Of a stretch of 64,000 bases of DNA, positions 37,459 through 44,869 are shown one piece after another (within the stretch, counting starts at the first letter, position 1; every line of letters starts with the position of its first letter). The position numbers were made by a program, and so were the translations under genes. The notes under the pieces were generated by a model. It was not told the DNA's origin and did no database searches. It was given only the letters and a program-made list of their open reading frames with translations. Source of the stretch: CBDCCV01 sp965215025 (lineage in GTDB: Bacteria; Bacteroidota; Rhodothermia; Rhodothermales; Salinibacteraceae); assembly GCA_965215025.1 (NCBI GenBank), contig CBDCCV010000001.1:2046001-2110000 (forward strand), in the 5' to 3' direction.

Positions 37459-38382
37459 ATGAGCAACGAGATCTTGTGCGTGGGCGAGGTGCTGTGGGAC
37501 GCGCTCCCGGAAGGCCTCTTCCTGGGCGGCGCCCCGCTCAACGTAGCCCGCCACCTACACGCGCTCGGCGAACGGGCCGTCATGGTCAGCCGCGTGGGCA
37601 CGGGCCGCCTCGGCCGCGAGGCCCGGCGGCGCCTCGAAGCGCGCGGCATGACGACGGACCTGGTGCAGACCGACGACGCGCTCGAGACCGGCTTCGTCAC
37701 CGTCACGCTCGACGCCGAAGGCACGCCCGCCTACGACATCGTCCGGCCCGTGGCGTGGGACGCCCTGGCCCTCACCGAAGAGCTTTCGGAGCGCGCCGCC
37801 GCCGCAGCGGCCGTCGTCTTCGGCAGCCTCGCGCAGCGCTCCCCGGCGTCGCGGCGGGCCGTGCGCGACCTCTGCTCGGGCGGCAGTGCGCTTAAGGTCT
37901 TCGACGTGAACCTGCGTCCGCCCTACGATGACGAGGGCGTCGTTGTAGCGTCGCTCGGCCTCGCCGACGTGGTGAAGCTCAACGACGACGAACTCGGCCA
38001 GATGAAGGGCTGGTTCGATCTGCCCGGCGCCATGCGCGCGGCGGCCGAGGCGCTGGCCGAGCGCTTTGGGTGCCGCGCCGTCTGCGTCACGCGCGGGGCC
38101 GAGGGGAGCGCGCTTTGGGAAGGCGGGCGGTGGTGGGAGCACGCCGGGTACCGCGTCAAAGTCAAGGACACGGTGGGCGCCGGCGACGCATTTTTAGCCG
38201 CCATGCTCTCGGGCCTCTTGGCCGGGCGCGCCGGCGCGGAGCTGCTCGAAGGGGCGAACCGGCTCGGCGCGTACGTCGCCACGCGCTCCGGCGCCGTCCC
38301 GGCCTACGAGAGCGGCGACTTAGAAGACGTCATCCGCATGGCGCTCGACGAAGGTGAGCAGACGGAGGCCGCCCGTCGATGA
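37459..38382 (+). CDS. PfkB-family sugar kinase, fructokinase-like
   Basis: A 307-residue ribokinase/PfkB-fold kinase. The N-terminus has CVGEVLWDALPEGLFLGGAPLNVA, the fructokinase-like substrate-binding start, and the C-terminus has the anion-hole motif DTVGAGDAFLAAML with the catalytic Asp near residue 240. It should phosphorylate fructose or a similar sugar with ATP. There are no transporter or other sugar genes nearby to refine the substrate. I chose ATG 37459; the in-frame codons upstream overlap an intergenic region. Confidence 0.88.
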   Translation: MSNEILCVGEVLWDALPEGLFLGGAPLNVARHLHALGERAVMVSRVGTGRLGREARRRLEARGMTTDLVQTDDALETGFVTVTLDAEGTPAYDIVRPVAWDALALTEELSERAAAAAAVVFGSLAQRSPASRRAVRDLCSGGSALKVFDVNLRPPYDDEGVVVASLGLADVVKLNDDELGQMKGWFDLPGAMRAAAEALAERFGCRAVCVTRGAEGSALWEGGRWWEHAGYRVKVKDTVGAGDAFLAAMLSGLLAGRAGAELLEGANRLGAYVATRSGAVPAYESGDLEDVIRMALDEGEQTEAARR

Positions 38383-38494
38383 GCGCGGCAGCGCCTTTCA
38401 AGCGTGCCGCTCGGTGAGGCAAAGGACAATCCGCCCTAGCTCGGGCGTCCAATGCGCGTGACAAGCCTGACGGAAGGGGCCGGAAACGAAGAGC

Positions 38495-38740
38495 TTATCC
38501 GCTCACGCGGTAGACGATCTTGCGGATGGTGTCGAACTGCAGGTAGGCGTGCTCCTCGCGCAGGCGCTCGATGGCCTCGGCGGCGGGGATGTCGGCCTCG
38601 CGCATCTGGCGGAAGCGCCGGCGCAGCGTGTAGTCGCGCACGGCCTTGTCGTGGAGCAGGTTGCGCGCGCTAAGCTTCTCGTAGACCTCGTTGCTGATGA
38701 GTCCTTTAAGCGGATTGCCGTTTGGGGAGATCATCTCCAT
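38495..38740 (-). CDS. Conserved small hypothetical protein
   Basis: An 81-residue, basic, helix-rich protein (NPLKGLISNEVYEKLSARNL early, LREEHAYLQFDTIRKIVYRV late). I recall similar small proteins in Bacteroidota and Rhodothermota genomes but know no function. The stop lies in a convergent position with the sugar kinase, 112 nt away. The next gene upstream on this strand is 200 nt distant, so it probably has its own promoter. No DNA-binding or membrane motif is obvious. Confidence 0.65.
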   Translation of the reverse strand: MEMISPNGNPLKGLISNEVYEKLSARNLLHDKAVRDYTLRRRFRQMREADIPAAEAIERLREEHAYLQFDTIRKIVYRVSG

Positions 38741-38941
38741 GAGCGCACCTCTTAGGCGATGTTGCGGCGGGGACGGAAAAGGCTTCGGCGGCGAGTTTTC
38801 CCGTGAAGCGCACGTTAAGAGTAAGGGATGCGTCAGAGGGAGGGAGGTTAAACGCGCTCAGCCGTAACAGCCTTGTGGTGAGCCGTAGCCACCCCCGGAT
38901 GAGCCGTTGCCGAGCGTGCAACGGACTGCGCCGCACACGGC

Positions 38942-40015
38942 CTAAACGTCGCGCTGCGAGGCGTCCGCCGAGGGCGCGGCGGCGGGCCGGCGCAGAAGAG
39001 CGGACAGCCCCGTGCCCTGCAGAAGAAGCACGAGCGCGCCCCCGGTGACGTACAGCACCAGCTGCGCCCCGTGCGCAAGGACGGCGTACGTGGCCGCCGG
39101 CGCCTCCGGCACGCCGAAGAGATAGACGAGCGCCTGTATGGTGATGTAGTGGTACGACCCCGTCCCGCCGGGCGAGGGCACCACGACGCCGAGCGCGCCG
39201 AGCGCCATGAGGCACCACGCCTCGGCCAAGCCGAGGCCGTAGGCGCCGGTCATGCCCAGCATCACGAGCGGCAGGTAGGCCATGAAGAGGTAGCACGCCC
39301 ACATCGCCAGCGTGCTCAGGAGGAGCGCCCCGCGCCGCCGCGCGCGCAGGAGCGTGAGCACCCCGTCTTTGAACGAGGAAAGCGCCGGCCGCACGCGCGT
39401 CTGCCAAAACGCCGCCGTCCGCCTGTGGCGCGCGGCGGCGTACCAAATGGCGGCCACGAGAGCGGCCACGCCCACGCCCAGCGCTGCCATCAGCCCGATG
39501 GGCAGCGCGCCGAGGCGCGCGCGCGCCGGCGTCAGGAACAGCTCGTCCAAGACCGCCATCCGCCCGGCCAAGAAGAAGGGCACGCTCAGGAGCGCCGCCG
39601 CCAGCACGGCCACGTCCAAGACGCGCTCCACGACCACCGTGCCGAAGACGCCGCCGAAAGGCAGCCGCGCCCGCGCGGAGAGGTTCGCCGTGCGCGCCAC
39701 CTCGCCCAAGCGCGGCGCAGCGTAGTTGACCATGTACCCGATCATCACGGAGTAGAACGCCACCTTGAGCGACGCGCGCCGCGTGCCCTCCGGCCCGCCC
39801 GGCAGCGCTCTGAGAAGGATCTGCCAGCGCCACGCGCGCAAGAGGTGCGCCGTTACGACGACGACGACGAGCGGCGCGAGCCAGCGGTAGTCGGCCTGGC
39901 GGAGCGCCTCCGCTACCGTGCCGAGGTCCACCCCGCGCAACGCCAGGTACAAGAGCGCGCCCGCCAGCACGAAGCTGCCCACCTGCGCAAGCGTCTTACG
40001 GACACGGGGCGACAC
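38942..40015 (-). CDS. Flippase-like membrane protein (LPG synthase TM / UPF0104)
   Basis: A 357-residue membrane protein of the lysylphosphatidylglycerol-synthase transmembrane (YbhN-like) family with about eight helices. Typical stretches are RAWRWQILLRALP, YMVNYAAPRLGEVARTANLSAR and ALGVVVPSPGGTGSYHYI, the last being the most conserved motif. The soluble aminoacyltransferase part of MprF is absent, so a lipid-handling or flippase role is more likely than lysyl transfer. It starts at GTG 40015 and lies 59 nt downstream of lolA on the same strand. Confidence 0.85.
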   Translation of the reverse strand: MSPRVRKTLAQVGSFVLAGALLYLALRGVDLGTVAEALRQADYRWLAPLVVVVVTAHLLRAWRWQILLRALPGGPEGTRRASLKVAFYSVMIGYMVNYAAPRLGEVARTANLSARARLPFGGVFGTVVVERVLDVAVLAAALLSVPFFLAGRMAVLDELFLTPARARLGALPIGLMAALGVGVAALVAAIWYAAARHRRTAAFWQTRVRPALSSFKDGVLTLLRARRRGALLLSTLAMWACYLFMAYLPLVMLGMTGAYGLGLAEAWCLMALGALGVVVPSPGGTGSYHYITIQALVYLFGVPEAPAATYAVLAHGAQLVLYVTGGALVLLLQGTGLSALLRRPAAAPSADASQRDV

Positions 40016-40074
40016 GCACGGCAGGGGGAAGATGAGCGGAGAAGCGGTCCGGCTTCTGAATCCGATGCGGCGCC

Positions 40075-40776
40075 TCAGGTTTCGTCGCGCAGGTCAACCA
40101 CCTCGGCGCCGGCGGGCGGGTCGAGGACGAACGCATCGGGCGCGAGGGGCGGATCGAACGAGAGCGCGTCGAGGCGGAACGTCGTCCGCGCGCCATTGGC
40201 GTCGAGCGTTTCGACGCGCGCGGGGAGGCCGTCGGACGGCCGGAGCCAGAGCGTGACCTCGCGCAGCGGCGCCCCTTCCTGAGCGGGCGTGAGGCGCAGG
40301 ACGTGATAGGCTTGGCCGCCCAGCGTCTCGGTGCGCATCCCTTCTACGCGGAAGCGCTCGCGGTAGCCGGTGAAGAGGTCCTGCGGCGCCAGCGTCGCCT
40401 CGTCCTCCACGTAATCGTTGACGAGCACCTGCTCCTCGCCCGGGTTGTAGATCCACACGGTCTCGCCGTCGGTGACGACGGTTTGCTGCGGCGTCTCGAT
40501 GCGGTAGCGCTTGCCGGAGAGCAGCAGCGTGCCGGAGAGCGACTGCGGCGCCTCGGCGAAGGGCGAGCGCTTCGTCTGCGTGATCTCGGCGCGGACGGCC
40601 TCGGCGGCCTCGTAGCGCGCCTGGAGCCGGTCGAGGAGCGCCTCGGCCTCTTCCGAAGCTTCCTGCGCGGCGGCCAGGCGCGGCCCCGCCAGCGCGGCCA
40701 CGACGGCGAGCAAGAGCGCCGTCTGAAAAAACGTTTTCTGAAAGAAGGAAAAAAACCGGCAGATCAGGAAAGACAT
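40075..40776 (-). CDS. lolA: Outer-membrane lipoprotein carrier LolA
   Basis: A 233-residue periplasmic chaperone that carries lipoproteins from the inner to the outer membrane. A signal peptide (about residues 1-38) is followed by the open half-barrel of LolA. Signatures are LLDRLQARYEAAEAVRAEITQTK, SGTLLLSGKRYRIETPQQTVVTDGETVWIYNP and the C-terminal ALSFDPPLAPDAFVLDPP. ATG 40776 gives a complete signal sequence. The gene fits with lgt elsewhere in the window. Confidence 0.9.
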   Translation of the reverse strand: MSFLICRFFSFFQKTFFQTALLLAVVAALAGPRLAAAQEASEEAEALLDRLQARYEAAEAVRAEITQTKRSPFAEAPQSLSGTLLLSGKRYRIETPQQTVVTDGETVWIYNPGEEQVLVNDYVEDEATLAPQDLFTGYRERFRVEGMRTETLGGQAYHVLRLTPAQEGAPLREVTLWLRPSDGLPARVETLDANGARTTFRLDALSFDPPLAPDAFVLDPPAGAEVVDLRDET

Positions 40777-41163
40777 GGCGTGCAAGCGCAAGGCGGGAGG
40801 AGACGTCAGGTGCGCACGGTACGGGGCAAAGGACGTGCCTGTTGCTTTCGGTGCGAAGACGCCGGCATCGAAGGCCTGCGCCGCCGCTCGATTCCGCGTA
40901 GGGGCTTGATGCATCAAGCCCGCGCCCCGGTTTGGCCTCCCTCGGCAGAGTTCGATGGATCAGACGCCTAAGGCGAGATGGCGACCTTTGCACCGAGTGC
41001 CCCGGCGCCAGGACGGATTCCCGCAGGGATGACTTCGTAGAGGACTTCCGTCCGCTCATGCTTCCATCCTTTCCATCCTCGACGGAAGCGGATCTTCCAC
41101 GCGCCCCCCGCGCGTAGGCTACGCCGCGCCGTTTACGTTTTCTTCCACCCGCCCCGCCAATCC
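40777..41163. other. Divergent intergenic region lolA / Csp-like gene
   Basis: 387 bp between divergent genes. It should hold both promoters. I see no gene, repeat or structured RNA that I can support. Confidence 0.5.
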
Positions 41164-41517
41164 ATGAGCAGCGACGTAGGACACCCCGCCCAAACAAAGG
41201 CCCGCCAGCTTATCGACCACTGCGTGGAGGCGTACGCCGCCTGCCGCCTCGCCACCGCGTACGGCGCCAACAAGGGCGGCGACCTCGCCGAGCCGCACCT
41301 CTTGCAGCACCTCCACGACGCCGCCGACATCTGTCTCGCCCTGGCGAACTTCCTCTCGCGCGGCTCGCGCCACCACCGCCCCCTCGCCCGCCTCACCGCC
41401 GAGGTCACCGCCGCCACGGCCGACGCGCTCGGCGGCTTCAACGACGACCCGCTCACCGACGCCCGCGCCGCCTGCCAAGCCGTGCACGACGCCTGCCACG
41501 CCCTCGCCGAAAAGTAG
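41164..41517 (+). CDS. Four-helix-bundle Csp/DUF326-like protein with few cysteines
   Basis: A 117-residue helical protein whose layout follows the DUF326/Csp copper-storage family: an early HCVEAYAAC helix, then DAADICLALANFLSRGS, which closely matches the family's C-AEIC-x3-ANFM-RGS segment, and a last helix ACQAVHDACHALAEK. Csp proteins line a four-helix bundle with a dozen or more Cys to hold Cu(I). Here only five remain (20, 27, 57, 104, 111), and many expected Cys positions are Ala or Leu. Several His remain. Copper storage at high capacity is therefore unlikely. It lies 17 nt before the molybdenum-carrier-like gene. Confidence 0.65.
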   Translation: MSSDVGHPAQTKARQLIDHCVEAYAACRLATAYGANKGGDLAEPHLLQHLHDAADICLALANFLSRGSRHHRPLARLTAEVTAATADALGGFNDDPLTDARAACQAVHDACHALAEK

Positions 41518-41534
41518 CGCGCCCCGCCGGGAAG

Positions 41535-42005
41535 ATGCCCGTCGAAAAGCTCATCTCCGGCGGGCAGACGGGCGTGGACCGCGCCGCGCTCGACGCCGCG
41601 ATGGCGGCGGGCGTGCCCATCGGCGGATGGTGCCCGCGTGGGCGCCGCGCCGAGGACGGCCCCATCCCCAAACGGTATCCGTTGCGCGAGACGCCCTCGC
41701 GCGTTTACGCTGAGCGCACCTCTTGGAACGTGCGCGACTCGGACGCCACGCTGATCCTCTCGTTCGGCCCGCTGATGGGCGGCACGGCGCTTACCGTGCA
41801 GGAGGCGCAGCGCTGCGGGCGTCCGCTCTGGCACGCAAATCTCCGCTCTGCGCCGGATGCGCAGGCTGTGCAGGCGTGGCTCGAAGAAGAAGAGATCCGC
41901 GTGCTCAACGTGGCCGGCCCGCGCGCGAGCGAGGCGCCGGGCGTCTACGCCGCCGCGCGCGCGTTCGTGGCAGCGCTCCTGGAGAAGGAGGCGTTACGCC
42001 GATGA
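41535..42005 (+). CDS. Putative molybdenum carrier protein (pMoCo family)
   Basis: A 156-residue Rossmann-like protein matching the putative molybdenum carrier family: LISGGQTGVDRAALDAA at the start (residues 6-22), GGWCPRGRRAEDGPIP, YPLRETPS, RTSWNVRDSDATLIL and GGTALTVQEAQ. The family name rests on a structural proposal, so real ligand and role are open. It probably shares a transcript with the Csp-like gene. The end overlaps the convergent membrane-protein gene by 12 nt. Confidence 0.85.
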   Translation: MPVEKLISGGQTGVDRAALDAAMAAGVPIGGWCPRGRRAEDGPIPKRYPLRETPSRVYAERTSWNVRDSDATLILSFGPLMGGTALTVQEAQRCGRPLWHANLRSAPDAQAVQAWLEEEEIRVLNVAGPRASEAPGVYAAARAFVAALLEKEALRR

Positions 42006-42371
42006 CCCGTTCGAGCGGGCGTCCTCTGGCGTGCGCTCTTCCGGTCCGGCCTCCTCTCCGGAGGCGTTCTCAGAGGGGCGGCGGCGGTGGCGCTGCGCGA
42101 AGAGGTCCTCGCCGCCCTCGACGCGCCGCGCCGCCCGCACGAAGACGTACGCCATCAGCCCCGTGCAGGCGAGGACGAAAAGAAGGAACGGAATCCACAG
42201 CGGCGCCGAAGCCTCGAACTGCGCCGCGCGGATTTCGGGATAGCGCACGGCCTTATCCGCGAGCCACGCCGCGACCCCCACTCCGACGACGCCCGTGAGC
42301 ACGGCGGCCCCGCGCAGCAGCCGCGCCGCCGCCGAGGCGTCTTGCTCACCCGAGGGAAAAGAGTCAGGCAT
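41994..42371 (-). CDS. Small two-helix membrane protein at the end of the his cluster
   Basis: A 125-residue protein with two predicted membrane helices (about residues 19-39 and 57-80) and a charged, disordered C-terminal tail of about 40 residues. I do not recognise a family. The start overlaps the hisF stop by 8 nt, so it is likely the last gene of the minus-strand histidine transcript. Its stop region overlaps the convergent molybdenum-carrier-like gene. Confidence 0.6.
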   Translation of the reverse strand: MPDSFPSGEQDASAAARLLRGAAVLTGVVGVGVAAWLADKAVRYPEIRAAQFEASAPLWIPFLLFVLACTGLMAYVFVRAARRVEGGEDLFAQRHRRRPSENASGEEAGPEERTPEDARSNGSSA

Positions 42372-43164
42372 CGGCGGGGCGGGCGTCTTTTTCGGGGAGG
42401 CGGATGGGCAGGCCGGCCTCTGCCAAGGATTTCTTGACCTGCTGCACGCTGAAGGTGCGGAAGTGGAAGATGGAGGCGGCCAGGACGGCGTCGGCGCGGC
42501 CCTCTTCGAGGCCGGCGCGCAGGTGGTCGAGCGTGCCGGCCCCGCCGGAGGCGATCACGGGGATGGAGACGCGCTCACTGGCGGCGCGCAGCAGCTCGAG
42601 GTCGTAGCCGTCCTTGGTGCCGTCGCGGTCCATCGAGGTGAGGAGGATCTCGCCGGCGCCCCGTTTTTCGGCCTCCTCGGCCCAGGCGATGGCGTCCAGG
42701 CCCGTGGCCGTGCGCCCGCCGCTCGTGAACACTTCCCACCTCGGCTCCGGCCCTTCGCCCACGCGCTTGGCATCTATGGCGACGACGATGCACTGCGCCC
42801 CGAACGCCTCGGCCCCTTGGGTGATGAGGCCGGGGTCTTTCACGGCGGCGGAGTTGAGGGAGACCTTGTCGGCGCCGGCGTGGAGCATGGCGCGCATGTC
42901 CTCAAGCGTGCGCAGGCCGCCGCCCACGGTGAGCGGGATAAACACTTCATCGGCCGTGCGGCGGACGACCTCGTGCATGATGCCGCGTTTCTCATGCGTG
43001 GCCGTGATGTCGAGGAAGACGAGTTCGTCGGCCCCGGCGCGGTCGTAGAAGCGGGCTTGTTCTACGGGGTCGCCCGCATCCACGATATCCACGAAGTTCA
43101 CGCCCTTGACGACGCGCCCGGCGTCCACGTCGAGGCAGGGGATCACGCGTTTGGCTAAGGGCAT
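42364..43164 (-). CDS. hisF: Imidazole glycerol phosphate synthase cyclase subunit HisF
   Basis: A 266-residue (beta-alpha)8 barrel that joins PRFAR with ammonia from HisH to give imidazole glycerol phosphate and AICAR. The catalytic acids are Asp12 (IPCLDVDAGRVVKG) and the Asp in CIVVAIDAKR. The phosphate-binding loops VGGGLRTLEDMR and ASGGAGTLDHL are present. The glutaminase partner hisH lies 4 kb upstream in the same orientation. Directly upstream of the start codon is a G-rich tract on the plus strand (C-rich on the coding strand). Confidence 0.95.
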   Translation of the reverse strand: MPLAKRVIPCLDVDAGRVVKGVNFVDIVDAGDPVEQARFYDRAGADELVFLDITATHEKRGIMHEVVRRTADEVFIPLTVGGGLRTLEDMRAMLHAGADKVSLNSAAVKDPGLITQGAEAFGAQCIVVAIDAKRVGEGPEPRWEVFTSGGRTATGLDAIAWAEEAEKRGAGEILLTSMDRDGTKDGYDLELLRAASERVSIPVIASGGAGTLDHLRAGLEEGRADAVLAASIFHFRTFSVQQVKKSLAEAGLPIRLPEKDARPADA

Positions 43165-43188
43165 GGTTTGGGTGTGGGGGGGGCGGAA
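43165..43188. repeat. Half-copy of the G-rich palindrome, copy F
   Basis: The whole 24-bp gap between hisF and the sulfotransferase gene is a G-rich tract on the plus strand (GGTTTGGGTGTGGG, then a run of eight G). It matches one arm of the palindromes beside hisH and proC. No complementary arm is present. Confidence 0.5.
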
Positions 43189-43950
43189 TTAAAAAGAGTA
43201 GCCGAAGTGGCGCAGTTCCTTCTCGTAAATAAGCTTTACCAAACGCTTCTCTTCGCTGCCGTAGTAGTCACCATAGTCGTACTCTTTGAACTTCTTGACC
43301 ACGGGCATTTCAGAGGCATCGAACGGAAGGCCCAATCCGCCGAGGACGCGCGCGAGGTCTTGACCCAGCGTCTCGTATCGGCAGACGTGATCCACCGCCA
43401 CCTCGTCGTCTATCGTGTACATCGGCCAGTTCGTCGGGCTGGCGAGGACGAGCGCGTCTGGCCGCGCCGGATCGGCTACGTCGCGTAGGAAGGCAAGGAA
43501 GCTGATCTCGATGCCAGAAGACTGCGCGTAAACGTAGTCGCTGACAGCTTTTTCGTAAGGGTTGCGCACCACGCAGAACTTTGCATAGTCGCGCCACGCT
43601 TGGGGGGCGAACGCTTCGGCTTCGGCTGCGGTGGGATGGGCGGGGTTTCCGAAAGGGTAGCGCGTCTTGTGGATGCTGTTCAGTACGACAAAGAAGCGGC
43701 GCTTGGCGCCCTTCGTCGGCCGGGCGGCTTTCAGCAGGCCGGCAATCCGCTGAGGGCGTTGCCACAGACCCATAGCGACATCTTCGGCGAACCGCGCGGT
43801 AGGCCGCCCGCCCGCTGCGATGGAAGCAGGCCAAGCGCCAATCTGAACATCGCCCGCGCCGAGAAAACGGTTCAAGTACGCTTTCAACGCGCTGCCGCCC
43901 GTCTTACGGCAGTGAACGAAGATGAAGCGGTGCCGGTGGCTAATGATCAC
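43189..43950 (-). CDS. Sulfotransferase-family protein
   Basis: A 253-residue sulfotransferase-fold protein that should transfer sulfate from PAPS to a carbohydrate or lipid. FIFVHCRKTGGSALKAYL (about residues 9-26) is the 5'-phosphosulfate loop, and FCVVRNPYEKAVSDYVY contains the Arg/Ser of the 3'-phosphate site. I chose GTG 43950, 28 nt after the hisA stop, because upstream residues overlap hisA and are not family-like. Its base composition is less GC-biased than its neighbours. With no role in histidine synthesis, it looks like an insertion into the his cluster. Confidence 0.8.
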   Translation of the reverse strand: MIISHRHRFIFVHCRKTGGSALKAYLNRFLGAGDVQIGAWPASIAAGGRPTARFAEDVAMGLWQRPQRIAGLLKAARPTKGAKRRFFVVLNSIHKTRYPFGNPAHPTAAEAEAFAPQAWRDYAKFCVVRNPYEKAVSDYVYAQSSGIEISFLAFLRDVADPARPDALVLASPTNWPMYTIDDEVAVDHVCRYETLGQDLARVLGGLGLPFDASEMPVVKKFKEYDYGDYYGSEEKRLVKLIYEKELRHFGYSF

Positions 43951-43978
43951 GTTACGCTCAAGCTCGCCTCTTGGCGGA

Positions 43979-44791
43979 TCAGCAGTCGGCGTCGAGGGCA
44001 CGGGTGGGGCGGAGCGCGGCGGTGGAGAATTGGTCGAGGTCCACGCAATCCTTCTCGTTCCAGCACCAGAACTGCTGGCAGGGGAAGGCGTTCTCGTAGA
44101 GCGCTTTGCCGACGATGACCGAGTCCACGCGGTAGGCCGCCAGCTCCTTGATCCGTAAGAGATCCGGGTAGCCGCCCACGCCGCCGGAGGCCGTGATGCG
44201 CGCTTTGGTGAGGTGCTTGCCGAGCGTGCGGTAGGCATCCGTGTTCGGCCCCTCCATCGTCCCGTCGCGGCTGATGTCGGTGTAGATGATGCGCCGCACG
44301 CCGCGCTCTTCCATGTCGAGCGCGAGGCGAACGGCGTCGAGGCCGGAGCCTTCCGTCCACCCCTCGACGCGCGCCTCGCCGTTTTTTGCGTCGATCCCCA
44401 CGACGACGCGGCTGCATCCGTACGTCTCGACGGCTTCGGAGACGAGGTCGGGGTTCCGCACGGCCGCCGTGCCCAGGATCACGCGGTAGACGCCCAGCGC
44501 CAGCGCCGCCTCGACGTCCTCCATCGTGCGGATGCCGCCGCCGAGCTGCACGGGGATGTCGAGCGCTTGGCAGACTTCGGCAATCACGGCGCGGTTGTCC
44601 TGGCAGTCGGCGGAGCCGCCGCGCGCGGCGTCGAGGTCCACGAGGTGCAAGACGCGCGCGTTCTGCACGCGCCAGAGCTTCGCCATCTTCACCGGGTCCT
44701 CGAAGTAGACCGTCTCCTCGGCGTAGCGCCCCTGATGCAGGCGCACGCAGCGCCCGCCGCGCAGGTCGATGGCTGGGATGACGAGGGTCAT
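43979..44791 (-). CDS. hisA: ProFAR isomerase HisA
   Basis: A 270-residue (beta-alpha)8 barrel that isomerises ProFAR to PRFAR, the step before HisH/HisF. Asp9 in VIPAIDLRGG and the Asp in VVVGIDAKNG are the catalytic pair. The phosphate-binding segments QLGGGIRTMEDVE and ASGGVGGYPDLL are both present. The C-terminus is about 25 residues longer than usual and ends with Cys, a minor oddity. The gene lies between the permease fusion upstream and the sulfotransferase downstream. Confidence 0.94.
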   Translation of the reverse strand: MTLVIPAIDLRGGRCVRLHQGRYAEETVYFEDPVKMAKLWRVQNARVLHLVDLDAARGGSADCQDNRAVIAEVCQALDIPVQLGGGIRTMEDVEAALALGVYRVILGTAAVRNPDLVSEAVETYGCSRVVVGIDAKNGEARVEGWTEGSGLDAVRLALDMEERGVRRIIYTDISRDGTMEGPNTDAYRTLGKHLTKARITASGGVGGYPDLLRIKELAAYRVDSVIVGKALYENAFPCQQFWCWNEKDCVDLDQFSTAALRPTRALDADC

Positions 44792-44869
44792 TTCTTTGGG
44801 AAACGCGGAGTGGAAGAGAGGAGGAAACGAGGCACGTCTCCGCAGGGCAGCGGGGCCGCCCCTGAGCGG

